In this document: positions 42,401 to 55,909 of the stretch, piece after piece | Layout: every line of letters begins with the position of its first letter | Position numbering within the stretch: position 1 is the stretch's first letter | Assembly (NCBI GenBank): GCA_003991915.1 | Contig: RQTK01000201.1 | Coordinates: 3,098-67,097, forward strand | Origin: Elysia chlorotica | Lineage: Eukaryota > Mollusca > Gastropoda > Plakobranchidae | Direction of reading: 5' to 3' | DNA length: 64,000 bases | Notes under the pieces: generated by a model | What the model was told of the DNA's origin: nothing | What the model saw: only the letters and a program-made list of their open reading frames with translations | The model's database searches: none | Translations under genes and position numbers: made by a program

Positions 42401-45400
42401 AAAACAGTCTGGGTGGATTTTAATGTTATCATTACAAAGAATACTCAGAGAGAAACTATAAATTTATTAATTTGTTTTATACTGACATTTAAATAAAAAA
42501 AAACCCAATTCATTCAATCTTTTTAAAGTAGCTTAGTAAACAAATAATACAATTTTCATCTTTTTCAGCAAGAAATTGATAATGTTTATAAAGGAGGCTG
42601 TCTTAATTTGGAAACAGTTACCCTTTTGTGGAACATGTGTCTTAGGCGCTACAAGGATCAAATGAAATCAGGTAAAGAAGTTTTTCGATAAAATCTATTT
42701 TGCTGTGTGCCTGTTTATAATTTTTTAAACATGCTGGTGCATTATTCCTACTATTGGCTCCTTTCTTTGTTTATATTATTTATGAAATATCTGTAGATAC
42801 AAATATTATCCATTTTACTTTTTGTAGCATATAATTTTAAAGTTAATTCAGATTTATAGTTTGAAATTCTAGTAAATTTCGATTTGATTAAGTCAGGGCT
42901 TGAAAATAAAATGTGGCTATAAAATTTACAGTGGATCAGATACATGTCTTATTCCATTTTGGCACAAAGTTGTTCTCATTTAAAAACTCTTACATAGTAG
43001 TGAGGTTTCAAAGGTCAAAGCTGCAAAGCAAATTGGTTGAAACTGATATTTGACTTAGTATCTGCCTTATCCCTAATGATGAAATATATTTGAAATAAGT
43101 CATTTGAAGTTATTCCAAATATTCTGTATTTTTCACAATGCTCATTTTAAAAACAAAAGAATGCTAACTGTTTTTTTTTTTAGTGGAATCTGGCAGAAGT
43201 TTCTTTGTATCTCACATACACTTAATGATCATTTAGTTAGCAGTGTTCGTGAAGAGAATGGCTCTATTTGGTAACACTGCCATTCACATTCTATTTTTTT
43301 TCACATAAAAGGCATTGATGTCTTTGTGTCATTCAAAACAGACATAATTATTCTCTTGTCAAATTTGACAGGGTTTTTTATATGGAGTTTCATGGACTTT
43401 ATATCCGTCAAGAAATGGTACTTCAATATATATATCTAACTATAGTAGAGTTTTGGCTGGCTATTGTACTGATTTCATTATTTACTCTGTATGCAATAGT
43501 ATATTTTCATAGATTTTTAACTCAAAATCTGTATCCACAGAAACAATGCCTGATCTAACCAACGAAATTCCATCTATCAAAGCTCAAGTAGACCAGTATC
43601 ATTCAAATTTACAGATTGTTCAGAAAACAAGGTTAGTCAATTTTTATTATATCAGTTATTACATCAAAAGAGAATTTTGTCAAAATAAGTATCCTTCAAG
43701 GATGAATTCGGAAGTGCAGCAGAACTGAGTATAATTTATTAACGTGGGTTTTGTGTGTGTGTGTGAAAAACTAAAGAAAAGAAAAAAACATGATTTAAAA
43801 AAATTAAATTAGCTGAAGTACATATAGTTTGTAAAGTGAGAATATCTATAGACTGATTAAAATTTTCTATAAATAATTAAGACTGTAATTTGAATATTCC
43901 AATCTTCATTTCCACATTTCCAATTCATGGAAATTAACCTTTTTTTTCTGTATTTTGATCCAGGGATGAGATGATGAATGTGATAATTCCAAAGATCCAG
44001 GCTGAGATGGAAGCACTCCACCAGAAATTGCAAAGCCAGCCTACATTCAGGGGTTATGATAAGTCAAACAATGTAAGAAATTGACTTACTAATTTCTTAC
44101 AAAGATAATGCTAACAGAAAAAGTTTGTTTGAATGGATAAAAAGTAGAAATTTTACTTTTTGCGAAAACAACATGCTATTGCAATAATATTAAGAAAATT
44201 TAAACAGTTTTTTCTTAGAGATGCAGGCTATAATAAGTGACATAACCGTCATAATATGACTGGGAGTGGGAGACCGATTTTCATTGGTTGATATTTTAAG
44301 GGTCTATACACCCATTCACAGGTTTCACACGTAATTAAGAAAAGGATGAATGAAGACTTGCCACCAGTGTTAGTTACTCGGCACACCGCAGCCGAATTCG
44401 TATACATGAAACATGTAGTTCAAGAGGCGCACCATGCTTTATGGGTTAAAGAATTACATGTGTAAAACTAATTTTATTCTGTGTTCATTTATTACACACT
44501 CGTTGATATTTTTCAACTCTCTTTATGAATTGTTTTCCAGAGTCCAGGACTTAGATTGGTTGCTCCCACGCCTCCACACCTAGCATTCCCATCAAGAAGC
44601 TCTGAAGCAAGTCACATGGCCAAAACCCCAGTTATAATACCCAGCATGAACAACGGTATATTGTAATTGTTAACATTGAAAGAAATAATGCCAACTGCGT
44701 GCTGTCATTTTTTATCCTGCTTTTTTTCAAATTTTGTCTCAAATGTGTAAAATATGATTGATATGATTGTTCAGTCAATAGTCCTGCTTGTAGCATTAGA
44801 TATAGGAATTCAATTTGGAGATGTTGGTTTATCAACTGATTCCTTATTAACTGTTTTCATTACAATGAGGTTAAAATCCCTTAAAATAAAAATGTTTTGA
44901 TGTTATGGTGTTAAAAACAGTAGCTCAAGAAGACTACATGCATCCTTTTGTATTTATTGAAACAAATGTCAACTTGTTCTTTTTTTTTTTTTTGGTAGTG
45001 TGAAAAAAAATATGATTGAGAAAAATCAAAGGTTCCTCTTTTTAGTCTTAACATTTTGTGAAAAATGATATCTTTAGGATGGACTATTTTGACTTTTCTA
45101 TATACACATTTTTGTTGTTTTGTTTTTCACTTTTGTTTGTGTATGTATGCTTTTTCAGATACTCCTGATGCTGTATCATCTGTTTTGAATAAGATAGAGC
45201 AGTCTATCCACCAAAATTCTGAACAAATTAGGACTGTACGGAAAGATTTTCCACATGCTTTTCAATTGGAAGCTTTAAAGAAGAAGTTAGTATTGGCATT
45301 TCAACATCTTTTTAATTTCAGTTGATCCACTAGAAATACATAAGATGGGATTTGTCTAATTTTAGACTTGACCCCTAAATGCTCATGAAGATCTTAAGTC

Positions 45401-48400
45401 TAGCTATTCATATGCACCTTTTAGGTTGGGACCTGTGTTTAGGAAAGAAGGTAGAGCTGCTTCATAATATAAAGAATTGACAATTTGCATTATAATTTTG
45501 ATCCTGCTTTGCATTGATGCTCTCTAATATTTCTTTCCATCAAATAGTGTAATGGATCGATTTATTTTTGAACTTAGGAAAAAACTAAATGAAGACTGTC
45601 CCGATTTGTTTTGTTTAGGTAGCCTCTTTTGGGCACTACTTTGACACTAGTCTATGTGCTAGGCTGTTGGTAAGAACAATTGCTTGTGCCTGGTTTAAAC
45701 ACATGATTTTTCAGGTTGATTGATTGTATTACCACATTATGAATGCTGATTTAGTGTATGTTTGTATGTGCGTTGTAGCTTAATATATCAATACTGTTTG
45801 TTTTTCAATGTTTCCCCAGTACCAAAGCTGCCTTTAAAGGCTCTGTTTTACCTGACAAGAGAGGCAGAAAAACAGTCTACAGGGACACAAAATCAGCAAA
45901 GCATGATAAACAGCATGTTGAACTTGTTGGATCTCCAGTCACTAGCAATTCTTCAGCAAAGGTATACAATGTTTAACATAATCTGTTGTGCATCATCAGG
46001 GTTTTGTTTTTTCCTTTTGATTATTTATTTCTAATACAAATCTAAACTTCCCTATCAAATGGTTCAGCGTTCAACAAAGGTATTTATATTTTTGATGATT
46101 AGTAAGAAAAATTTGATTTACAAGCAAATGGTTGGAACCTTGCTAGTTACGCTAATTATGACCTTTTGTTATTCATAAAGAAAATGAAGCTACATTCTCA
46201 TGCATTTTTGTTCCTTTTGTTTGGATGTTTTGAAATCATTGAGGCAATGCATAAATGGAATAATTTTAGAACTCAAAAGAATGAAAATGATTCATGAGCA
46301 TGTAGTACACTCTTCAGACAGAACACATTTTGTATCCTCCATTTTATTGGAACATTTTCAGTGGTTCATTCAGTTTCTAAGGCTTTTTTTGCTGTTGATT
46401 GGTTGTGTCACGCTAGATTTACACAGCAAAGTATTTACAATTATGGATTATCTTTTCCTCATAATACATACATTAATCGTAAAAAGACCAGAGGCACCAG
46501 ATAGTTTTTAGTGCTCTGGAGTGCCATTTAGGTCTAAGGTTTGAAAAGTAGATACTGAAGTTAATAGCCAAAAAATTTTATCATTATTTCCTCAGCAAAA
46601 TCTAAATGGGAAGACCTGATTTGTACCCTCAATTTCAAATCAATCAGCAGTTCTCTTTATTTGTACAGATGGTATTTTGCCCTCTAAAAGTGGATGTGGT
46701 TGAAAGTACAAAATACACAGGTCTCTTTTAGAGAACACATTTGACACCAAGAAGGGTTTTCCTTTTGTAACACAATCAATTACATTTTGAGGATTATTTG
46801 CAAGAATGTCCAAAAAGTTTTATGAAGCTCTTGTTTTCTCATCATTTATTATTTGTTATAAGCAAGCAGGAGTTGGCAGTTTATTGTTGAATATGGAAAT
46901 AAGTTGCATCATCAAACAAAATCTGTAAAACTAATATTTAAAAAGTTAATGATCATTAAATGTTGGCTGATATAACAAAGTTGGTACTGGTTCATTTAGT
47001 TTGAGCAACAACTCCAAAAATGTCCATTAAATCCATACATAGTCCCTGTTATAGTGTCTGGAAAAACTGGATGGTAAAAGAAGCCAGAAACTCATGCAAT
47101 GCTAAGAAATGCATGGACATTGTCTTTCAGACTTTCAATCATGGATACATTGAGCTGGCCATTGTAGCTGGTAGTGAAAATCTACTCAATTGTGATATAA
47201 ATGCTGTTAAGAATTGGAAACTTTTTAAGATACATATTCCTTTCTTTTTTTTTCTTTCCAGAAAAAGATAAAATCGCCTGAAAATGCACCAGCAAATACA
47301 ATCAAACATACAAAAAGAAAGGAAAGTGCAGAGGATGCCCTTGTCGATTCAGTGAGTTAATGAATAATGTAGATTCCTTGAATAAAAAAAAATTTCCTTT
47401 GTTTGGGATAAAAATGTCCACTTCTATCTCCTTATGTTATCTTTAGTGGGCAATTACACCATTCATCTGTATTTAGGCACCTAAGCAGAAATGAACACAG
47501 CACAAACAAAACAGAGGGAGTTACATTGACAGCTAGCCCTTAAGCCGTGGCACAAAGGACATTACTGTCTACCTATTTTCACTCTGATACCAAAAAGTTG
47601 GTCTGAAAGGAAGTAAACATGCTTAAGTGTCTGTAAAACTTGTGCACAAAGAACGTTCATAGTATCTGGTACTGCAATATGTCTATCTATTTTATGCTTT
47701 TATACATACTAGCGTAGCATGTGAATGAAGAAAAACAATAAAAGATAAGGGAGTTTAATGAGAATGAGGTTCGACGGTCGTAGTAACTTTCAGCAAATAA
47801 TTTGTCAATTTAAATTTAGATGTAATAAGAATTCCCTCTGATTTTGAAGATCAAAGGGGTAACAGAAGAACTTTTGTTCTAAGAGGTAATAGAATAAGCT
47901 TCCAAGTACTCTGCATGAGTCATGAGATTTTAAGACAATGAGGCCAATTCTGGTAAGGCCAACCCAAAAATGACACAGAAAAGATCAATTTTAAAATGAG
48001 AACCTTCATTTGAGGGCAAATAAATATTCTGTTACGGTTACATAGAGAGCAGCTTAACTCACTTTTTATGTGTGTTTGTGACAATGTGGCTGTAACATTA
48101 TTGCCTTGAAAATATTGTCTTTTTCATTAAAAAAAAATGCTTTGTTGCATTTTACAATAGTGCCACTGTAACATTTGGAATTTTTTTTTTTTTTTGTCAT
48201 TTAAAATTTGTCGGATCTAAAAGCTTCTATATATGAATGTATAATTCACGAAAGTGAATAATTGTGCAAATACTTTTAAACAATCATTAATAACAAAATA
48301 TGTTTTTGAATATCAAATGAACCACAACTATGATTTTTAGAAAGATAAAATTTTACAAAGAATAGCCATAGATTTCTGTAACACAAAATGAGTGTCTTTA

Positions 48401-50235
48401 AAAATAAAAATCGAATACAGTTGAGAGGGTACAAACAGGAACCTTATTATGATTTGAAAAAGAATGCTCAATGTGGAGGACAGATATGCAACATGTTAAA
48501 GAGTAAAAATTGTGGTTTCAGTTATTTCTGGCAGATATGCACAGGAATGTGGTTAAAACTTTTATATTATGAAAAAAAAATGTTTTTATTGAGGTAAATA
48601 ATTTTCTATGACTATTAAATTATTTTAACATTTTCAGATTGTTGATTCCATGATCGAAGGTGAGGCCAACCAAAAAGACTCTTGGAGCCTAGACCTCAAG
48701 TCCATCAGTAGTATGATAAATGCTGGATCTCCCCAGGATCAAGGTTTGTTTAAATAGAGTTCAAAAATGTAATGGGAGGCTTTGTAGGCCTCTTAAGGAT
48801 ACATTTTTATCAGAAAAATTATACAAAAATACTTTACTTCCACCTTTTTATTTTAGGAATTGTTTTTCAAGTCAACTATACAATTTTAATTGTAGAATTC
48901 AGGACATATAAAGCAATTTATAAACGAATATTTAACTTTCATAATCACACATCTCTTAAAAAAATTATTCTCACAGACCAAGCAGCATTTGTTTCCAAGG
49001 ACCTGATTCATCGCAGTCCCTTCCAAGTTCCGTCTACTACATCCTATCAGCAGGAGAGGGGCAGCCCTTCATTACATCAAAATTCTACAAGTTACCCATA
49101 TCATGGAAATTCTGGTCTGAAAAGCTCCGGAAATTCTTTCTTGTGGGAACAAGCATCACCTGCAAGTTCAACAATTGGTAAAACTGTTGAACAGACTCTA
49201 GATTTGTTTTCCCCTGTTGCCTCTACATCTGCTGTTAGTCAAGTCGACTCTATGGCATCGGCATCAAATTTAAGTGCTCACAACTGGTCTGCTTCTGTGG
49301 GGTTATCTCCAATGAATAGTCCTCTCTCTTCTGCAAGAAAGACAAAACTACCTTCACAAACTTTATTAGAGATCTCGGATTCTATGCTGAAAGAAGGTAC
49401 TAAAAGTAAGCATTTTGAAAGTGAACTGAAGAGGGATAATTGTAACCAAGATGTAAGCAATTCATTATACCAGAGCTTGATGCGTTTGCCAGGAGATGGT
49501 CAGCCCCATCAAGACCCTGAAGCATCACACTCAAGTGAGAACGATGAAGACGCTGCCATAGGGTCCTTAAGTAAAGACTCTCTCTTTGATTCTTTACCTA
49601 TTGATAGTCAAGTTTCTTTGCCTCTGAAATTGCCAGATTGTTCACCCAAGTCTAACTTGAAGGAACCTTTACAAGATGTTCTTCTTGGTGAAGGGTGTGA
49701 GGAATCTGTACAAGATGTTCTTGTAAGTCCTTTTCCCCGTCCTGAGAACCTTGAAGGACCTTTATTCAACATGGATGACAAAGCTGTCAGTTTTGAGGCT
49801 GGTGCAGAGGAAAATGAAAGTGGTCTCAAGCTGTCCTCAAACCTTCATATTTCATCCGAAGAAATTCTTGATTTAGAAAGCGGCGATGACATGCTGCAAT
49901 GTTTAGAATTGGATGAATCCTTTTCACCCGCTAAATGTGGGATTGTCTTAGAGAGAGGTAAGTCTCCATTTGGTTCGACTTTAGAGGCAAAGCGAAATAT
50001 CAAGTCGCCAGTTTCAGGACTTTTTTCATCTGAATCTTTTACAATAGACAGCATGACTCCTTCGAGAGTCCCCAAAAACAGTGAAGCCTCCAACAGCAGA
50101 GACCATCTCGTAAACAAGTCAAGTGATTTAAGTGAAAATGGTCTTCAAGACAGTGCAAGCAGATCGGACAAGAGTGATATTTTAAGCCAAATTGCCTTAT
50201 TGCAACAATCTTTTGCCAGCAAAGTTAACCTCTAG
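36413..50235 (+). CDS. HAUS6: HAUS augmin-like complex subunit 6
   Basis: Subunit of the eight-protein augmin complex, which binds spindle microtubules and recruits gamma-tubulin through NEDD1 for branched nucleation in mitosis. Seventeen coding exons with consistent GT-AG sites and phases: 36413-36513, 37176-37271, 37625-37706, 38680-38809, 39659-39824, 40261-40368, 40718-40802, 41633-41806, 42569-42671, 43541-43631, 43964-44072, 44541-44655, 45159-45285, 45820-45961, 47262-47351, 48638-48743, 48977-50235. They join to 1027 aa (human about 955). The HAUS6 N-domain is clear: MFNLPNKAGSEAVLHFLFD, FRDCWPVVDRKAEMQFRK, LLLSPGGRKYIHLLYKF. Coiled-coil-rich middle exons follow (SRAKRDCEDKKRQL; FQREIQMQEIDNVYKGG), then a long Ser-rich disordered last exon ending SKVNL, as expected for the NEDD1-binding tail. 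An acceptor (TTTCAG) at 36386-36391 suggests an upstream non-coding exon. Sure of identity; minor exon edges could shift. Confidence 0.94.
38175..38405 (-). mobile_element. SINE (family 2) in HAUS6 intron 3
   Basis: Reverse orientation: the complement holds GAGCTGGGTTCAATCACC (B box) near 38370 and the word CTGAGGCTCTTGAGCCATGC, shared with the copy at the right end of the window (63850-63990). Confidence 0.65.
41870..42320. mobile_element. probable interspersed repeat in HAUS6 intron 8
   Basis: GC-richer than the intron, with a B-box-like GGTCACAAGTTCAACCAC and a second block with GCCGATCCGCCCACTGAG typical of tRNA-derived SINE bodies. Boundaries are uncertain. Confidence 0.4.
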
Positions 50236-50623
50236 AATGGGACCTTGTTGCACAAATGAATTGCTAATGACAGGCCTACCTAAAGTCTTTGACAAACAAT
50301 TTGTACAGTGGCAAATATTTCGTCATTTGAAAAGAAACAAAACGTTGAGGATTTCAGGAAATTTCAATTGTGAATTAGGATCATACTGAATTAAGACTTC
50401 TTTGCAATCCTTGAATTATTTCAATGAGCCATACAGCATCTCTATAATACTATTTTAATAGACATGATTTTTATCTACATTGTTAAGGACACATTGTTTT
50501 TTTAAATTTATTTTAAGTTCAAAACTTTGCATAAAAAGTATTAATTTCACTATATGAATGTATATAACAATATTGTCAAGAGCACTTAGTTACATGTTTT
50601 TGTTGTTGTAGGTATGGTGCTAT

Positions 50624-50629
50624 AATAAA
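50624..50629 (+). terminator. candidate HAUS6 poly(A) signal
   Basis: AATAAA 389 bp after the stop codon, the first good signal. It lies inside the start of the tandem duplication, and a second copy is at 53209-53214. Confidence 0.5.
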
Positions 50630-51344
50630 AGAATATTTTAAGAAATATTTTATGCATATCTTACAAGCACATAAGTTATTGCCATTCATTTGAGAAATGT
50701 CGATGCACAAATTCTGCTTGTTTTGAAAACACCTCATTGAATTATTTTTTTTTCTGGAAAAACATCTTCAAAACAAAATGTTGTTATGCTTTTGCTTAAA
50801 TTTCATTGTTGTCTCTTGTTCGTTTTGCGTTGTTGCCTTGCCTTGCATGCACTACACATGACCCTCTTTGCTTCTGACTGCCAGACACTTCTTTGTTTTC
50901 TTATTTGTTAAATATTTGAGTTGTACTTGGTGCCCCTACCCTGACTACACCTGTTTCAGCCCTATTTTGTAACTGATTATCTGCTTACAGTTTTACGATT
51001 ATGTCAAAATCACCTGGTGATCTTTAAAGAAAAACCAGCACTGTTGTCCTTTTTTTCAACAGTAAACCACACCTTGATGTTTTTCACCCAGTCACCCTTA
51101 AAGATAAAAAATAACAAAATGGTGAAAAACAGTTATGTAATGTACTTATCTATCGATCTAGCTATCAATCCATTTACTTATCTGTTAATTTATCTATTAT
51201 TTGTATGTATATAACTGTTTCTCTGCACAGTAAAATGGTATTGGTTTTATGTCCAGCTAGGCGTATCACTGTTTTCAGAAAGATTGTTTAGAACACCCTA
51301 GACATCCTCTCTTTCTATAGTCTCTATCTATCATCTTTCTAAGA

Positions 51345-52025
51345 CGACAACGAGGAAAAAGAAAAAGCATAAAATTAGAAGAGGAATAAAATGAAGTAGC
51401 TCAGGAGGAGAGGAGGAAGAACATGAACAAGGGGATGAAAGGAGGTACAACAGGAGCAACAGGAAGAGGAAGATAAGCAGGAGGCGGAGGAGCAGAAGAA
51501 AGTGAGCAAGAGGAGTAGGGGGAGATGCAGCAGGAGGAGGAGGAAGAGGAAAAACACCAGGATGGGAGAAAGCTAGAAGAGGAAAATGAGAACCAGAAAC
51601 AGGGAGAGGAACAATAGGAAGAGCAGTATCAGAAGAAGAGGAAAGGCGACCAAAATGAGTTGGAAGTGGAGAAACTAGAGGAGTAGTAGCAGCAGGCGAG
51701 GATGAGGAGTTAGAGGAGGCGCACGTGGAAAAGGAGGGGGAGTAAGACGAGTAACAGCTCCAGGAGCAGCAGATGTAGATACATCGGAGAACGTACAGGA
51801 GGAGAAGCAAGGTAAGCAAAAGATGAACAGGAGGATCAGGTGAGAGGAAGGGGAGAGGGAGGAGGAGAAGGAGAAAGGAAGAGCGGGAGGAGGAGCAGGA
51901 GGGAGGAATAACAGACTGAGGAAGAGCAGGAGGGAGGAGGAGCAGAAGCCTAGGAAGAGCAGGGACATATAAACAGCTAATAGCCTACTACATCTATACC
52001 TTTAGAGGAGGAGAGAGAGAGAGTA
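51345..52025 (+). repeat. polypurine tract (copy 1)
   Basis: About 680 bp almost wholly A/G on the plus strand (GAGGAGGAAGAG-type words). Open frames through it encode only Leu/Ser/Pro-rich low-complexity sequence and are not genes. Such mirror-like homopurine tracts can form triplex (H-DNA). Confidence 0.9.
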
Positions 52026-53616
52026 TAACCATTGCCGAAGAATATTTACTCGTATACAGGTGTTTTTCACCCACAAATGTATTGGTTTCAAGGAAATCAT
52101 ATGGTTCAGAAAAAAAAATTCACAGAAAATAAATAATTTTTTTGAGAAACGAACAACGCAAATAGAAGCATAACAGTTTTTTTTTTTTAAATACAAGTTG
52201 AGGAACACATATTGGTTTTTATCTTAAAATTGACACCATTAAAGGGAATTACGTAGAATTTTCACAGGGTATTTTTTCAATTCTCGTAAACATTCACAGT
52301 TAATACTGTCAACTGTAAAGATCTATATTAATTTAAAAAATGAAAATAATATCTAGACAAAATCATTTGTCTTGGATATTGGTGATTTGGTACAGAAAAA
52401 AAAATATAATCTGTAGGTTACTGTTAAAGTACGGAAGTCTTATTTAGCACAAAAAGGAGCAAGGAGAGTAAAAAAAAATACTTTGGCCATAGACTAGAGC
52501 AAGAATGAAGAGGGAGTGGAGTTTGAAAGAAAGCAAACGTCAGTGATTGAGAAACCAATCCATATAGGTTTTAAGCCAAAAGATATCACACAATGACAGA
52601 GCAAGAGAGACATATATCTATGAATCTATCTACGGTCCGCTAAGACAACACATATATGTATTTGTTTTTGCCTTTACATAAAGTTCAATTGTAATAGTAT
52701 GATTTTCGACAAAGCTTTGGTTTTGACATGCAAGAGCATTATAATAATTATTCTGCATGTAAATACTAGGCATTTCAATAAATTATTAAAAAAAATATAT
52801 CAAAATAAATGTTCTGGTTTATAATATTATACGTTATTATAACCTTATTTACATTGATCCAATCTTTATTGTTATTTTTGTTCCTTCAATAACCGGGAGG
52901 CCTATTTATTCAACATGTTTCTGCTTTTGGGGATGGTTTTTTTTCGTATTGTTTGATACATGTACAACTACATGCAGACACCACTGCCCGAGTGAAAGAA
53001 ATTGTATAGGTTGTGCAGTCTTAACTCTGGTTCTTCCTTTGTAAAAGATGTGGACCTTTGCCTGTTTTAGAGCAACAACATGGTGGTCCTTCTTTGGTGA
53101 AAGTAACAGTGAGATTAATTAAATAGTCATTTGTTGAAATCATTTTTAAAAATTAGAAACTAATGAGCACTTAGTTACATGTTTTTGTTGTTGTAGGTAT
53201 GGTGCTATAATAAAAGAATATTTTAAGAAATATTTTATGCATATCTTACAAGCACATAAGTCATTGCCATTCATTTGAGAAATGTAGGTACACAAATTCT
53301 GCTTGATTTAAAAGTACCTCATTGAATTGATTTTTTTTTCTTTTCTGGAAAAACATCTTCAAAACAAAATGTTGTTATGCTTTTGCTTAAATTTTATTGT
53401 TGTCTCTTGTTCGTTTTGCGTTGTTGCCTTGCCTTGCATGCATTACACATGACACTCTTTGCTTCTGATTGCCAGAACCTTTAGCACCACACCAGACACT
53501 TCTTTGTTTTCTTATTTGTTAGATATTTGAGTTGTACTTGGTGCCCCTAGCCTGACTACGGCTGTTTCAGCCCTATTTTGTAACTGATTATCTGCTTACA
53601 GTTTTACGATTATGTC

Positions 53617-53785
53617 AAAATCAAATTGGTAGGCCTACCTAGTCGTAGGCCTTCTGTAAACGTTTTTATTGTATATTTTATAAATTCAACAAAATGCAGG
53701 GTGTCCGTTGTTTGAGTTTTGTTGAATTAACCTACAACGCCACTCGTTATTTGTATTATTATAAGCCATTCATGTGTGAAAATCA
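53617..53785. repeat. insertion/deletion block flanked by AAAATCA
   Basis: A 162-bp segment present only in duplicate copy 2 is bounded by AAAATCA at 53617-53623 and 53779-53785. It holds the palindrome GGTAGGCCTACC and a hairpin TTCAACAAAA...TTTTGTTGAA (22-base loop). It is either an insertion with a 7-bp target duplication or a microhomology deletion in copy 1. Confidence 0.7.
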
Positions 53786-54114
53786 CCTGGTGATCTTTAA
53801 AGAAAAACCGGCACTGTTGTCCTTTTTTTCAACAGTAAACCACACCTTGATGTTTTTCACCCAGCCACCTTTAAAGATAAAAAATAACGAAATGGTGAAA
53901 AACAGTTATGTAATGTATCTACCTATCGATCTAGCTATCAATCCATTTACTTATCTGTTAATTTATCTATTATTTGTATGTATATATCTGTTTCTCTGCA
54001 CAGTAAAACGTTATTGGTTTTATGTCCAGCTAGGCGTATCACTGTTTTCAGAAAGATTGTTTTTTTAACACCCTAGACATCCTCTCTTTCTATATTCTCT
54101 ATCTATCATCTTTC

Positions 54115-54770
54115 TAAGACGACAAAAACGAGGAAAAAGAAGAAGCATAAAATAAAAAGAGGAATAAAATGAAGTAGCTCAGGATGAGAGGAGGAAGAAC
54201 ATGAACAAGAGAATGAGACATTGAGAGGAGGTGCAACAGGAACAACAGGTAGAGGAAGATAAGCAAGAGGCGGAGGAGGAGCAGAAAGTGAGCAAGAGGA
54301 GTAGGGGGAGATGCAGCAGGAGGAGGAGGAAGAGGAAAAGCACCAGGATGGGAGAAAGCTAGAAGAGGAAATGGAGTATCAGAAGGAGAGGAAAGGCGAC
54401 CAAAATGAGTTGGAAGTGGAGAAACTAGAGAAGTAGTACTAGTAGCAGCAGGCGAGGATGAGGAGTTAGAGGAGGCGCACGTGGAAAAGGAGGGGGAGTA
54501 AGACGAGTACATGTAACAGCTCCAGGAGCAGCAGATGTAGATACACCGGAGAAGGTACAGGAGGAGAAGCAAGGGAAGCCAAAGATGAACAGGAGGAGCA
54601 GGTGAGAGGAAGATGAGAGGGAGGAATAAAAGAGTGGGGAGGAGCAGGAGGGGGGAGGAGGAGGAGGAGGAGAAGGGACAGAGAGGAGGAGGGAGAAGGA
54701 GCAGAAGGGAGGAGAGCTTGGACATACTACATCTATACCTTTGGAGGAGGAGAGAGAGAGAGTATATCCA
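54115..54770 (+). repeat. polypurine tract (copy 2)
   Basis: Counterpart of the tract at 51345-52025, with length differences caused by gain and loss of GGA/GAA words. Confidence 0.9.
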
Positions 54771-55909
54771 TTGCCGAAGCTTATTTACAAGTATACGGGC
54801 ATTTTTGCACCCACAAATGTATTGGTTTCAAGGAAATCATATGGTTCAGAAAAAAAAAACGCACAAAAAATAAATAATTTTTTTGAGAAACCCGCAACGC
54901 AAATAGAAGCATAAAAGTTTTTTTTTTTTAAAACACAAGTTGAGGAACACATATTGGTTTTTATCTTAAAATTGGCACCATTAAAAAAGGAATTACGTAG
55001 AATTTTCACAGGGTACTTTTTCAATTCTCGTAAACATTCACAGTTAATACCGTCAACTGTAAAGATCTATATTAATTTAAAAAATGAAAATAATATCTAG
55101 ACAAAATCATTTGTCTTGGATATTGGTGATTTGGTACAGAAAAAAATATAATCTGTAGGTTACTGTTAAAGTACGGAAGTCTTATTTAGCACAAAAAGGA
55201 GCAAGGAGAGTAAAAAAAAATACTTTGGCCATAGACTAGAGCAAGAATGAAGAGGGGGTGGAGATTGAAAGAAAGCAAACGTCAGTGATTGAGAAACCAA
55301 TCCATATAGGTTTTAAGCCAATAGATATCACACAATGACAGAGCAAGAGAGACATATATCTATGAATCTATCTATGGTCCGCTAAGACAATACATATATG
55401 TACATGTATTTGTTTTTGCCTTTACAGAAAGTTGAATTGTAATAGTATGATGTTGGACAAAGCTTTGGTTTTGACATGCAAGAGCGTTATAATAATTATT
55501 CTGCATGTAAATACTAGGCATTTCAATAAATTATTTAAAAAAAAATATATCAAAATAAATTTTCTGGTTTATTATAAGCTTATTTATATTAATCCAATCT
55601 ATATTATTTTTGTTCCTTTAATAACCTGGAGGCCTATTTATTCAACATGTTTCTGCTTTTGGGGATGGTTTTTTTTCGTATTGTTGTTTGATACATGTAC
55701 AACAACATGCAGACACCACTGCCCGAGTGAAAGAAATTGTATAGGCTGTGCAGTCTTAACTCTGGTTCTTCCTTTGTAATGTAAAAGATGTGGATTTTTG
55801 CCTGTTTTAGAACAACAACAAGGTGGTCTTTCTTTGGTATAAGTAACACTAACAGTGAGATTAATTAAAGTCATTTGTTGAAATCATTTTTTTAAATTAG
55901 AAACTAAAG

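Larger units (their letters stand above)
50581..55908. repeat. direct tandem duplication of ~2.6 kb
   Basis: Copy 1 50581-53165, copy 2 53166 to about 55908. Both start AGCACTTAGTTACATGTTTT and end near TTAGAAACTAA. They share the AATAAA, a polypurine tract and all landmarks in order, with scattered substitutions and small indels. Copy 2 has 162 extra bases at 53624-53785. There are no terminal inverted repeats or coding domains, so this is a segmental duplication rather than a transposon. Confidence 0.93.

Noticed and set aside
46200-46511. 103-codon open frame in HAUS6 intron 14
   Set aside because: No homology recognised, biased to AT-rich hydrophobic codons, and lies wholly in an intron.
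48772-48976. Upstream open extension of the last HAUS6 exon
   Set aside because: It is intron sequence that happens to be open; splice sites at 48743 and 48977 keep the HAUS6 frame.
51331-54725. Long minus-strand open frames (up to about 200 codons) rich in Leu, Ser and Pro
   Set aside because: They are read-through of the polypurine tract; composition is low complexity and frames differ between the two duplicate copies.
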